This document shows positions 38,279 through 46,886 of a stretch of DNA of 64,000 bases, piece after piece (position 1 is the stretch's first letter; each line of letters opens with the position of its first letter). A program made the translations under genes and the position numbers. Source of the stretch: Burkholderia diffusa. Lineage in GTDB: Bacteria > Pseudomonadota > Gammaproteobacteria > Burkholderiales > Burkholderiaceae. The notes beneath the pieces were generated by a model. The model was not told where the DNA came from. It saw nothing but the letters and a program-made list of their open reading frames with translations, and searched no databases. Location: the NCBI RefSeq assembly GCF_001718315.1, contig NZ_CP013362.1, positions 620,001-684,000 on the forward strand. Direction: 5' to 3'.

Positions 38279-38330
38279 CGGGCGTGGCCGGGGCGCGGAC
38301 GCCCCGGCATGCGCATGGCGGCGATGCGCG

Positions 38331-39017
38331 TCAGCGCATCGGCGCTTCCGCGATCCGCATGTAGTCGGCGATGCGCCGGCCTTCCATGTCCGGAAACTGC
38401 TCGTGCACGGTGATGTCGCCCATCCGCGCGATGTCGAAGGTGCGGAAGTCGTCGCGCAGCTCGCACCACGCGCCGATCGTCCAGCGTCCGCCCCAGTAGA
38501 CGAGCCCGAGCGGCCACACGCGGCGCTTCGTGTGCGCGCCGAGCCGGTCGCGGTAGTCGAAGCTGACGACGTGATGCGTATCGACCGCCTGGTGAATCGC
38601 GTCGACCTTCGCGCAGAACGTCTCGTCGATGTGGAACGACGGTGCGAACACCGGCAGGCGGTCGAGCGCGGTGCGCTTGTCGGCCGGCATCGCCGACGCG
38701 ATTTTCGCGAGCGCCGAACGCGCGCCGCCCGCGAAGCGCGCGCCGCCCCAGGTCTCGAGCATCCGCGCACCGGCCGCGAGCGCCGCGAGCTCCTCGGCGG
38801 TGAACGTGAGCGGCGGCAGGCTCGCGTTGCGGTTCAGCCGATAGCCGATGCCGGCTTCGCCTTCGATCGGCACCCCTGACAGTTGCAGGTCGCGCACGTC
38901 GCGATAGACCGTGCGCGGCGACACCGACAGCCAGTCGGCGAGTTGCTGCGCGGTCGTGAGACGACGCCCGCGCAACAGCTCGGCGATCTGGAACAGGCGG
39001 TCGGCACGGCGCGTCAT
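38331..39017 (-). CDS. YafY-type regulator with WYL domain
   Basis: A 228-residue transcription regulator. The N-terminal HTH-11 domain contains RADRLFQIAELLRGRRLTTA and the recognition region SVSPRTVYRDVRDLQ; the WYL-type ligand domain lies at about residues 130-200 (VSFDYRDRLGAHTKRRVWPLG, GGRWTIGAWCELRDDFRTF). It starts 73 bases after the VOC-protein gene on the same strand and could be co-transcribed with it. Ligand and targets are unknown. Confidence 0.87.
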   Translation of the reverse strand: MTRRADRLFQIAELLRGRRLTTAQQLADWLSVSPRTVYRDVRDLQLSGVPIEGEAGIGYRLNRNASLPPLTFTAEELAALAAGARMLETWGGARFAGGARSALAKIASAMPADKRTALDRLPVFAPSFHIDETFCAKVDAIHQAVDTHHVVSFDYRDRLGAHTKRRVWPLGLVYWGGRWTIGAWCELRDDFRTFDIARMGDITVHEQFPDMEGRRIADYMRIAEAPMR

Positions 39018-39090
39018 GGCTGAACCTCGACTCCAACGACTACGGGGACTTCGCGATGATAGCGCCGCGCCGGCCGGATCGTGGACGCGC

Positions 39091-39513
39091 TCAGTGGCAT
39101 TTCGGTGCGTGCAGGCCGACGCGATTGCCTTCGGTATCGATCAGGTAGCCGATGTAGCCGTAGTTGTTCGGCAGCTCGATGACCGAGCCCTGCACGACGC
39201 CGCCCGCGCGCTTTGCGCGGTCGAGTGCCGCGACGACCGATTCGCCGGCGTTCAGGTACACGAGCACGCCGTTCGCGCTCGGTTTCATCTGCTGCGGATC
39301 GAACACGATGCTGCCGCCCGTGCTCGACGCTTCGTGATCGAACAGGGCCATCGGCACGCCGCCGATGACTTCGCGCTGCAGCGTCGTCTGCAGCACGGTT
39401 TCGTAGAAACGGATCGCCCGGTCGAAATCGAGGGACGGAATGTCGAACCACGCGATTGCGCGTTCCACGGTTGCGGTTTCGGTTGCAGTTGCGGTTGCGG
39501 TTGCGGACGTCAT
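39091..39513 (-). CDS. VOC-family (glyoxalase-like) protein
   Basis: A 140-residue vicinal-oxygen-chelate fold protein (AIAWFDIPSLDFDRAIRFYE, ALFDHEASSTGGSIVF, YGYIGYLIDTEGNRVGLHA). Members are often metal-dependent lyases or resistance proteins, or have no known activity. The extreme N-terminus reads as alternating Ala/Thr (MTSATATATATETATVE), coded by six hexanucleotide repeats. The gene could start after these repeats, but no other good start is seen. Upstream of the YafY regulator. Confidence 0.82.
   Translation of the reverse strand: MTSATATATATETATVERAIAWFDIPSLDFDRAIRFYETVLQTTLQREVIGGVPMALFDHEASSTGGSIVFDPQQMKPSANGVLVYLNAGESVVAALDRAKRAGGVVQGSVIELPNNYGYIGYLIDTEGNRVGLHAPKCH
39469..39504. 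repeat. Hexanucleotide tandem repeat GGTTGC
   Basis: Six head-to-tail units: GGTTGC, GGTTTC, GGTTGC, AGTTGC, GGTTGC, GGTTGC. They lie just after the start codon of the VOC-protein gene (minus strand). Because the unit is six bases, copy changes would lengthen or shorten the N-terminus but keep the frame. Confidence 0.8.
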
Positions 39514-39731
39514 GACGAGCTCCTTGTTGTTCGGGTTCTTGATGGAAACCAGCCTTGCATTGCGCCGGGATTGCAGTGTGATCGGGGGCTGCTGACAGCG
39601 TGCTGTCAGTAGTCGTGGCAGTGCTGACAAAACGGCCTGACGGCTTTGGCGGGCAGCACGGTGCGGGAACGCATCGGTGCGCGGGTGGCGGGGCGGCACG
39701 CGGGCACCGCCCGCATGGGTGCGGTGAAAAG

Positions 39732-39757
39732 AAAAACGCCCGGCTCGGGCCGGGCGT
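39732..39757 (-). terminator. Terminator of the THUMP methyltransferase gene
   Basis: ACGCCCGGC (39736-39744) pairs with GCCGGGCGT (39749-39757). The preceding A run (39732-39736) is a U-tract on the minus strand, 40 bases past the stop at 39799. Confidence 0.8.
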
Positions 39758-39798
39758 CGTGTGGGTGTCGGCAGGCAGCCGCGGCGGCCGCTCGCGTG

Positions 39799-41097
39799 TC
39801 AGGCGTCGCCTTCCGGCGCGGCCGGGCGTGCCTTCACGCTGCCGGCGATCAGGTCGAAGCGGAACAGCCGGCATTCGAGCGCGCCGTTGAACAGCGGCGT
39901 CTTCGCCGATTCGCGCAGGCGCAGCTGGCCAGGCAGCGACCGGTCCGACGTCAGCAGGAACGCCTGCCAGCCCGTGAAGCGCTGCTTGAGCGCATCGCCG
40001 AGCGCGTTGAAGAACTCGCTGTCCGGCGCGTCGGTGTGCGTGCGGCGGAATGCGTCGTCGTTGCCGCGGTTGCGGCCTGTCTCGCGCACCTCGCCGCGCG
40101 CGCTGCGGCCGCGCACCTCGATCCGCTCGCCGTACGGCGGGTTCGCGAGGATGATGCCCGGGCCGTCGCACGGCGGCGTCATTCCGCGCGCGTCGACCTG
40201 CTTGAGCCACACCGACGGCACGCCCGCGCGCTCGAGGTTCGCGCGCGCCTTCTCGAGCATGTCGCCCGAGATGTCGCTGCCGTACACGCCGAGCGAATCG
40301 CGCTTGCCGCGCGCCGCGCGCTTCGCGTCGAGCGCCGCGACCTTCAGGCCCTGCCATGCGGTGATGTCGTACTGCTTGAGCTTTTCGAAGCCGAACCGGC
40401 GCTCGACGCCCGGTGCGACGCCGAGCGCGATCTGCGCGGCTTCCGCGAGGAAGGTGCCGCTGCCGCACATCGGGTCGTACAGCGGCGTGCCGGGCGTCCA
40501 GCCCGTCAGGCGCAGGATGCCGGCCGCGAGGTTCTCGCGCAGCGGCGCCGCGCCCTTGTCGAGGCGCCAGCCGCGCTTGAACAGCGGCTCGCCCGACGTA
40601 TCGAGGTACAGCGTGCACTCGGTGGCCGTCAGGAACGCGAACACGCGCACGTCCGGCGCGCCGGTGTCGATGCTCGGGCGCGCGCCGGTCTTGTCGCGCA
40701 TCCGGTCGCAGATCGCGTCCTTGACGCGCAGCGTCGCGAATTCGAGGCTCTTCAGCGGCGACTTGATCGCGGTGATGTCGACGCGCAGCGTCTGCGTCGA
40801 CGCGAACCAGCGTTCCCACGGCTGCTCGAGCGCGAGCGCGTAGACGTCCTGTTCGTTGCGGTACGCGCGGTGCGCGATCTTCAGCAGGATCCGGCTCGCG
40901 ATGCGCGAATGCAGGTTCGCGGCCATGCCGGCGGCCCAGCCGCCGCGGAAATGAACGCCGCCCGGCACCTGCGCGCCCGCGGTGAACGGCGCGCCGTCCA
41001 GATGTCGGCCGGCGATTTCGGCCAGCTCGGCGGCAAGCGCCGCTTCGAGGCCGCGCGGGCAGGGAGCGAAGAATTCGTACAGGGTGGGCGAGGACAT
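39799..41097 (-). CDS. THUMP-domain class I SAM RNA methyltransferase (RlmL/YcbY N-terminal type)
   Basis: A 432-residue RNA methyltransferase. The N-terminal THUMP region (about residues 40-160) starts with SPTLYEFFAPCPRGLEAALAAEL. The Rossmann methyltransferase domain has LYDPMCGSGTFLAEAAQIAL and the N6-adenine/N2-guanine motif ILANPPYGERIEV. It corresponds to the m2G2445-methylating half of E. coli RlmL, so methylation of 23S rRNA is likely. ATG 41097 is preferred to an upstream TTG at 41118; neither has a clear ribosome binding site. The tail is variable. Confidence 0.88.
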   Translation of the reverse strand: MSSPTLYEFFAPCPRGLEAALAAELAEIAGRHLDGAPFTAGAQVPGGVHFRGGWAAGMAANLHSRIASRILLKIAHRAYRNEQDVYALALEQPWERWFASTQTLRVDITAIKSPLKSLEFATLRVKDAICDRMRDKTGARPSIDTGAPDVRVFAFLTATECTLYLDTSGEPLFKRGWRLDKGAAPLRENLAAGILRLTGWTPGTPLYDPMCGSGTFLAEAAQIALGVAPGVERRFGFEKLKQYDITAWQGLKVAALDAKRAARGKRDSLGVYGSDISGDMLEKARANLERAGVPSVWLKQVDARGMTPPCDGPGIILANPPYGERIEVRGRSARGEVRETGRNRGNDDAFRRTHTDAPDSEFFNALGDALKQRFTGWQAFLLTSDRSLPGQLRLRESAKTPLFNGALECRLFRFDLIAGSVKARPAAPEGDA

Positions 41098-41262
41098 AAG
41101 GCGGGTGAGGACGTGCAAAAGTCCACTATTGTACGCGGCGCGGGCGACCGAAGCCGGCGTCGCATCCGAATCGGGATGCCGGCGCCGGTGCGCCGGCCGT
41201 GACGGCGAGCCGGCCCGCCCGCGCGTCGGCGCCCGCCCGCGCGGCGCGCCGACGCTGGAAGT

Positions 41263-43401
41263 TCAATGCGAGCCCGGCTGGCCGGCGCGGGCCGCCGGGG
41301 TGCCGGCCGGCCAGAACAGCGCGGACGGCTTCGACAGCACCGTGCGCACGATCGCGCCGACCAGCGCGCGCACCTTGGTGCGACGCAGGCTGCGCGAGCG
41401 CACGGCCATCGTGAATGCGAGCGCGAAGCTCACGAGCACGTTGAGGATGGCCATGCTCAGCACGCCGGCGCAGGCCCACCACAGCTCGGGCGTGCTCAGT
41501 GCATCCTTGCCGAGCACGCCGAGCGCGATCCCGATCGAGCCGGCCGACAGCGTCACGTGGCGCACCTCGAACGGGAACAGGAACACGGTGACGATTGCCG
41601 GAATCAGGCCGAGCATCAGGCCGAGGCCGACGTTGGCGACCACGCCCGCGACGTTCGAGCGGCAGAAGTGCGCGAGTTTCGCGGCGCCTGCCGCGCCGAG
41701 CGTGAGCCGCAGCCGCCGGTTGTATGCGAGCGCGTCGCCGACCCGGTGCAGCACGAACCAGTTGTCGGCCCAGCCCGCGAGCAGACTCGACGCCCACAGC
41801 AGCACGCCCGTGAGCGCCGCGTAGAACGGCGTCGGCCCCAGCAGCGAGAACGAATGCAGCGTCGCATGCGCCTTGCCCGGCGAAATCAGGTTGGCGTGCA
41901 GCAGGTTGCCCGCGAACAGCTGCACGAGCAGGCACACGGGCAGCACGACGAGCACGTTGCCGGAAATCGCCGCGGCCTGCGTGCGGATCAGCGCGATCAC
42001 CGACGCGACGAACGCCTTCACGCCTTCCTCGTGACCTGTGTCGTCGAGTTCACGCGCGAGCGTCGGCGCGGTCATCGCGGGCTGCTTGGTCGCGAGCGTG
42101 AAATGCAGGAAGTGCATCAGCATGAAGCTCGCCGCGTAGTTGACGCCCGCGAGCAGCCCTTCGAGCATCGACTGCAGGTGCGCGCCGGTGATCGCGAACT
42201 TCACGCACACGGTCACGACGGTGACGAGCCCGCCGCCCGCGGCCATCCGCAGCATCTTCAGGTACTCGGCGCGGCCGCGCGAGATGTAGTGCTCGCCGGT
42301 GTCCGCGTTGGTCTCGACGAGCTTGCGCGCGAACAGCGAGAAGTTGCTGCGCATGAGGTGCGACACGCTCTGGCTGTTCTGGTTTGCGTCGACGAGCTCG
42401 GCCGTCAGGCGGGCCATCCCGCGCAGATCGTCGCGCGCCATCCACGCGTTGAGCAGCATTTCGGCGCGCAGGATGCGCATGCGCATCCGTTCGACCTGGA
42501 ACACGATGTCGACCGACACGCCATTGCGGTACAAGTGCGCGAACACGTCGTCGACGGCAATCCGGCATTCGTCGAGCAGCACGCGCAGGTAATTCACCTC
42601 GTGCAGCAGCTTGCTCGAGTCGCCGCCGTCCTCGACGGCCGCGTGCGCGGTCTCGACCGCGAGCATCGCGCGCGTGAGCCGGTAGAACGGCTGCGTTTCG
42701 AGCGGCTGGCGTTCCAGCGGCTTGCGCGCGTCGTCGTCGGACAGCCGGCTGCGCACCGTCTGCGACAGGCCGGTCGAGCTGATCTGGCAGGTCAGGTTGT
42801 GCAGGGCGGCGAGCAGGTCGCGCGAGAACGAGCCGGGCTCGTGGCGTTCTTCGTCGGTGACGTCGAACGAGATCAGCTCGGCGAGGCGGGCGAGCAGGTC
42901 GTCGGGCAGCGCGTCGATCCATTGCGCGTCTTCCGGCGTCGGGAACATCAGCGTGAACAGCGCCGTCAGTTCGCGGCGGTTCGGCGCGGGCGGAATCAGC
43001 GACGCGTCGATGCGCTCGAACAGCGCGCCGAAGAAACCGGAATGCACGGGCATCCCCGCGTCGCACAACAGCGAGATGCCGTCGCATTCGCGCAGGATCC
43101 CGCGCAGGATGCGCGCGGCGTGCGATTTCCATGCGGGGTTTCGGTCGAGCACGTGGAACAGGTAGCGGAGCCGCGCGTGCGCCGGATACGCGCGCGCGTC
43201 GGCGTCGCGTTCGGCCGGCGTGTCGTGCGCGACCTGCATCGCGCCGTTGCGGCGCAGCCAGTGCGCGAGCTCGATCAGCCATTCGCTGCGCTCGGCGTAC
43301 GACGCGTCCGCGTCGGCATGCGCGAGCAGCGCATCGAGCTGGTGGCCCGCATTGCGCGACGCGCGCCACTTCTTGATCAGGGTCGTCAGGGAACGAAACA
43401 T
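41263..43401 (-). CDS. Large membrane protein of the 'site-specific recombinase Gcr' family
   Basis: A 712-residue protein with a soluble N-terminal half (about 1-390) of helical, charged sequence and a C-terminal half with about six hydrophobic spans (for example GGGLVTVVTVCVKFAITGAH, VASVIALIRTQ, VLVVLPVCLLVQLFAG, YAALTGVLLWASSLLAGW, LGLMLGLIPAIVTVFLFPF, MAILNVLVSFALAF). Databases label this family a site-specific recombinase, but I find neither a tyrosine- nor a serine-recombinase active site, and the architecture is that of an integral membrane protein. Real function is unknown. ATG 43401 (MFRSLTTLIKKWRASRNAGHQ region) is the probable start; the frame stays open upstream. Confidence 0.8.
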   Translation of the reverse strand: MFRSLTTLIKKWRASRNAGHQLDALLAHADADASYAERSEWLIELAHWLRRNGAMQVAHDTPAERDADARAYPAHARLRYLFHVLDRNPAWKSHAARILRGILRECDGISLLCDAGMPVHSGFFGALFERIDASLIPPAPNRRELTALFTLMFPTPEDAQWIDALPDDLLARLAELISFDVTDEERHEPGSFSRDLLAALHNLTCQISSTGLSQTVRSRLSDDDARKPLERQPLETQPFYRLTRAMLAVETAHAAVEDGGDSSKLLHEVNYLRVLLDECRIAVDDVFAHLYRNGVSVDIVFQVERMRMRILRAEMLLNAWMARDDLRGMARLTAELVDANQNSQSVSHLMRSNFSLFARKLVETNADTGEHYISRGRAEYLKMLRMAAGGGLVTVVTVCVKFAITGAHLQSMLEGLLAGVNYAASFMLMHFLHFTLATKQPAMTAPTLARELDDTGHEEGVKAFVASVIALIRTQAAAISGNVLVVLPVCLLVQLFAGNLLHANLISPGKAHATLHSFSLLGPTPFYAALTGVLLWASSLLAGWADNWFVLHRVGDALAYNRRLRLTLGAAGAAKLAHFCRSNVAGVVANVGLGLMLGLIPAIVTVFLFPFEVRHVTLSAGSIGIALGVLGKDALSTPELWWACAGVLSMAILNVLVSFALAFTMAVRSRSLRRTKVRALVGAIVRTVLSKPSALFWPAGTPAARAGQPGSH

Positions 43402-43916
43402 AAACGGAATAGCGAAAGCCCTGGACGGGCGGGTTCGGGATGCCGGCCGGCACATGGCGCGGCACCGGGGAGAACGGTGAGGCTGGTCGGGTGTCCGGAC
43501 GATGCACGGCGACCCGCGATGCGGCTGCCCCGGCGCGGTGCATGCGGACACGCATGCGCGCTCCGGGAGGCGCGGCGATCGAGCCGGACACGACGGGCGG
43601 ATCGCCGCCGGCGGGCGCACACGACGAGCGGCGCGAGCCGGGAAGTGCGTAGGATCGTCAATCGGGCGTGAAAACGCAAGCCGACCGCGTTGTGTGGTGC
43701 CGGTTCCGGCGGATTTTGACAAACAATGCAAAACCGCCGTCCGGCCGATGGATGCCGAGCGGCGTCGGCCCGAGCGGCGAGGGGCGGCGCGGCCGGCAGG
43801 TTCGCGTGCGCGGTTGCGCGCGCACGCGGGTCGATGTCGACGATGACTATCGGGCAGCGTGTGCCGGGTGCGGCCGCACCGCGCGCATGCGTCCGACGCC
43901 GGCTCGCGCGCCGCGC
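43402..43916. other. 515-base intergenic region
   Basis: GC-rich gap between pqiC and the Gcr-family gene, both on the minus strand. It should contain the promoter for the latter; AT-richer spots lie at about 43660-43740 (GTGAAAACG, TTTTGACAAACAATGC). The open frames here are Arg/Ala/Pro-rich shadows. I see no gene or structured RNA. Confidence 0.4.
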
Positions 43917-44648
43917 TTACGCGCCGGGCTTGCCTGTCGCGCCCGCGTCGTCGCCGGGTGTCGGGTTGGCCGGGCAGGGCACGACGGGCGCGGTGGCCGG
44001 TGACTTGCCGGACGCGCTCGTCGCGGCGGTCGACGCAACCGCGGCGCCGCGCCGCGCGGCCATCGCGCGCACGCCGGACGCGGCCTGCGATGCGATCACG
44101 TCGAGCGCGCGCCGGTGGCCGGCGACGAGCGCGTCGTAGCCGTCGGCGACCGGTTCCGCGACGCTCGTGCGGCACGTCATCACGGCCTGCGTGCCGAGCG
44201 CGCGCACGCTCCACACCGCGTCGATCGCCGCGCGCTTGCCGGGCCACGACTCGAAGCGCTGCACGTTCACGCTGATCCGATAGACCGGCACGCCGGCCGG
44301 ATACGCGGAATTCGCGACGTCGATCGTGCCGAGCTGCGCGGCGAGGTCGTCGGACAACGCGCGGCGGATTTCGTCGGCGGGCGGCGCGGCCCAGCGCTCC
44401 TGCTCGAGCACGTCGACCTGCGCGGCGTTCTTCTGCACGACGAGCTGGTTCTTCGCGACCTGCTCGGGCACGCCGACGGACGGCACCTCGATCAGGAACG
44501 ACGGGTTGGCGGGCGCGCTGCGCACGGGCGCGGTCGCGTCGGCCGGGCTCAGCGTATAGAACCGCGCGGGCGGCGAGCTGCACGCGGCGAGCGCGGCGAA
44601 GACCGCCGCCGCGCCGCTCGCGAGGATGTTCGCGCGTGTCGTCGTCAT
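43917..44648 (-). CDS. pqiC: PqiC-type outer-membrane lipoprotein
   Basis: A 243-residue lipoprotein. The lipobox LAAC at about residues 19-22 follows MTTTRANILASGAAAVFAA. The mature part has the PqiC/YmbA (ABC-type transport auxiliary) signature RFYTLSPAD, IEVPSVGVPEQVAKNQLVVQ and VLEQERWAAPPADEIRRAL. It probably works with PqiB in intermembrane lipid transport. It overlaps the pqiB stop by 4 bases (ATGA). The C-terminal 40 residues are Ala/Pro-rich and variable. Confidence 0.88.
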   Translation of the reverse strand: MTTTRANILASGAAAVFAALAACSSPPARFYTLSPADATAPVRSAPANPSFLIEVPSVGVPEQVAKNQLVVQKNAAQVDVLEQERWAAPPADEIRRALSDDLAAQLGTIDVANSAYPAGVPVYRISVNVQRFESWPGKRAAIDAVWSVRALGTQAVMTCRTSVAEPVADGYDALVAGHRRALDVIASQAASGVRAMAARRGAAVASTAATSASGKSPATAPVVPCPANPTPGDDAGATGKPGA

Positions 44649-46264
44649 TGTTGATCTCCTGGCTTGCCCTTGAGCAGCGATTCGGGATGGCGCTCCAGAT
44701 AGTCGGCGAGCGCGTTCAGCGATTGCAGCGTGCGCGTGAGCTCCTTCAGCGCGCCGCGCACGTCGGACTGCAGCGGCGAATCCTGCTGCAGCGTCGCCTC
44801 AGCGGTCGAGAAGGTCTGCTTCGCGGCCGACAGCGTGTCGCGCGCTTCCGGCGCGACCTGCGTGTCGAGTTGCTTGAACAGCTTGTCGGCATTCGACAGC
44901 GCGCTGTTCAGGTTCGCGCCGATCTGGTCGAACGGCACCTTGTCGAGCTTCTTCGCGATGTCGGCGACTTGCAGCTGCAGTTCGTCGAGCGTGTTCGGCA
45001 CGGTCGGCAGCTCGAGCGGCTGGCGTGCCGCGTCGATCTTCACGACCGGCGCCTTCGGGAAGAAATCGAGCGCGACGTACAGCTGGCTCGTCAGCAGGTT
45101 GCCGGTGCGCAGCTGGCCGCGCAGCCCGTGCGTGACGAGGCGCTCGACGATCTCGCGGCGGGCCGCTTCGCCCTTGCTTTCGATTGTTTCGCGGAAGCGC
45201 GGGCCGAGCCGCTCCGGATACACGTTCATCGTCACCGGCATCAGGAAGTTCTTGGTCTTCGGATCGAAGTCGATGCCGATGTTCGTCACTTCGCCGAGCA
45301 CGATGCCGCGGAAGTCGACCGGTGCGCCTACCGCGAGCCCGCGCAGCGACTGGTTGAAGTTCATCACGACCTGCAGCGGCTGGCCGTCCGGATCGCGCAT
45401 CGCGTCCGCCTCGTCGGAGCCGAGGCGGAAGGTCGTGTTGTTCGGCGCCGTTGCGCCGCTGTCCTGGTTCGGCGGTGTCTGGAACGCGATGCCGCCGAGG
45501 ATCACCGTCGCGAGCGACTGCGTGTTCAGCTTCAGGCCGCTCGAATCGAGCCGCAGGTCGACGCCGCTCGCCTGCCACCAGCGCGAGTTCACGCCGACGT
45601 ACTGGTCGTACGGCGCGTTGACGAACACGTTGAACGTGACGCCCGTGCCGTCCTTGTCGAGCGAGAAGCCGACCACCTGGCCGACCTGCACGCGGCGGTA
45701 GTAGACGGGCGAGCCGATGTCGACCGAGCCGAGCGAATCGCCGCGCAGCACGTACTGCGTGCCCTTCTGGTCGCCGGTCACGGCCGGTGGCGTCTCGAGG
45801 CCGGTGAAGTCGGTCTGCGTGTCCTGCCCGTGGCCGGCGTCGACGCCGATGTACGCGCCCGACAGCAACGTGCCGAGCCCCGACACGCCGGTCGCGCCGA
45901 CGCGCGGACGCACGATCCAGAAACGCGAGCCCTTGACCGCGAAGTCCTCGGCTTCCTTCTTCAACTGCACCTGGACGAGCACGCGCGACAGGTCCTTCGA
46001 CAGCTTGATCGTCTTGACCATGCCGATCTCGACGTCCTTGTACTTGACCTGCGTCTTGCCCGGCTCGAGCCCTTCCGCGCTGTGGAAGCTGATCGTGACT
46101 TCCGGGCCGCGCTCGCGCACGGACTTGATCACGAGGCCGATACCGATCAGCGCGGCGATCAGCGGCACGAGCCAGACGAGCGACGGCAGCCAGCCGCTTT
46201 TCGTCGAGATCGCCGGATCGGGCGGCCGGGACGCGTCTTGCTGCGGGCCTTGCGGACTATTCAT
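44645..46264 (-). CDS. pqiB: PqiB, MCE/MlaD-family protein
   Basis: A 539-residue periplasm-spanning MCE protein of the Pqi system, with one N-terminal membrane anchor (LPSLVWLVPLIAALIGIGLV). Repeated MCE domains start at about residues 45 (VTISFHSAEGLEPGKTQVKY), 160 (YVLRGDSLGSVDIGSPVYYR) and 285 (VVMNFNQSLRGLAVGAPVDF). In E. coli PqiB forms a hexameric tube with a long coiled-coil needle; the C-terminal helix region here (about 430-520) fits. It overlaps the upstream pqiA by 8 bases. Confidence 0.93.
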   Translation of the reverse strand: MNSPQGPQQDASRPPDPAISTKSGWLPSLVWLVPLIAALIGIGLVIKSVRERGPEVTISFHSAEGLEPGKTQVKYKDVEIGMVKTIKLSKDLSRVLVQVQLKKEAEDFAVKGSRFWIVRPRVGATGVSGLGTLLSGAYIGVDAGHGQDTQTDFTGLETPPAVTGDQKGTQYVLRGDSLGSVDIGSPVYYRRVQVGQVVGFSLDKDGTGVTFNVFVNAPYDQYVGVNSRWWQASGVDLRLDSSGLKLNTQSLATVILGGIAFQTPPNQDSGATAPNNTTFRLGSDEADAMRDPDGQPLQVVMNFNQSLRGLAVGAPVDFRGIVLGEVTNIGIDFDPKTKNFLMPVTMNVYPERLGPRFRETIESKGEAARREIVERLVTHGLRGQLRTGNLLTSQLYVALDFFPKAPVVKIDAARQPLELPTVPNTLDELQLQVADIAKKLDKVPFDQIGANLNSALSNADKLFKQLDTQVAPEARDTLSAAKQTFSTAEATLQQDSPLQSDVRGALKELTRTLQSLNALADYLERHPESLLKGKPGDQQ

Positions 46265-46886
46265 GGTGTTTCCCTGAGGTTTCGACTGGATCCCAGATCA
46301 GGCGGGGATCGAACTGCATCGACGCGAGCATCGTCAGGATCACGACCGAACCGAACGCGAGCGCGCCGGGGCCGGCCGTGATGACGGCGAGCGAACGGAA
46401 ATGGACGAGCGCGACGGTGAGCGTCACGACGAAGATGTCGAGCATCGACCAGCGGCCGATCCGCTCGACGATCCGGTACAGGCGCGTGCGCTGCAGCGGC
46501 CGCCACGCGGTGCGCCGCTGCGCGGTGCCGACGAGGATCGTCAGCACGCCGAGCTTGAGCATCGGCACGAGGATGCTGGCGACGAACACGACGACCGCGA
46601 GCGGCCAGTCGCCGGACGTCCAGAAATAGATGACGCCGCTCATGATCGTGTCCTCCTGCGAGCCGACGATCGACGACGTGCGCATGATCGGCAGCAGATT
46701 CGCCGGAATATAGAGGATCGCGGCCGCGATCAGCAGCGCCCAGGTGCGCATGATGCTGTTCGGCGTGCGAAAGTGCAGCGTGCTGCCGCAGCGCGCGCAA
46801 CGCGCGTGCGGATGGTCGATCGTCTGCACGAGCCCGCATGCATGGCAGCTGGCGTAGCCCTCGCGGGCGGCGGTCGGCATCGTCAT
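46257..46886 (-). CDS. pqiA: PqiA-family membrane protein, second copy
   Basis: A 209-residue PqiA half-protein. An N-terminal zinc-ribbon-like motif (CHACGLVQTIDHPHARCARC) is followed by four hydrophobic spans (MRTWALLIAAAILYIPANLL, WPLAVVVFVASILVPMLKLG, the MLDIFVVTLTVALVHF segment and the final ALAFGSVVILTMLASM). Enteric PqiA is about 417 residues with two such modules in one chain; here each module is a separate gene. The start overlaps the stop of the preceding pqiA by 4 bases. Confidence 0.88.
   Translation of the reverse strand: MTMPTAAREGYASCHACGLVQTIDHPHARCARCGSTLHFRTPNSIMRTWALLIAAAILYIPANLLPIMRTSSIVGSQEDTIMSGVIYFWTSGDWPLAVVVFVASILVPMLKLGVLTILVGTAQRRTAWRPLQRTRLYRIVERIGRWSMLDIFVVTLTVALVHFRSLAVITAGPGALAFGSVVILTMLASMQFDPRLIWDPVETSGKHHE

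Noticed and set aside
41263..43401. True site-specific recombinase marking a mobile element
   Set aside because: No recombinase active-site pattern, many membrane spans, and no flanking repeats, tRNA or cargo genes.
43402..43916. Possible hidden gene in the 515-base gap
   Set aside because: All frames are Arg/Pro/Ala-rich without start signals or any recognisable domain.
41263..44583. Single 1106-codon frame joining the Gcr-family gene to upstream sequence
   Set aside because: The part before 43401 is Arg/Ala-rich noise and overlaps pqiC antiparallel in frame only by chance. The conserved protein starts at MFRSLTTL.
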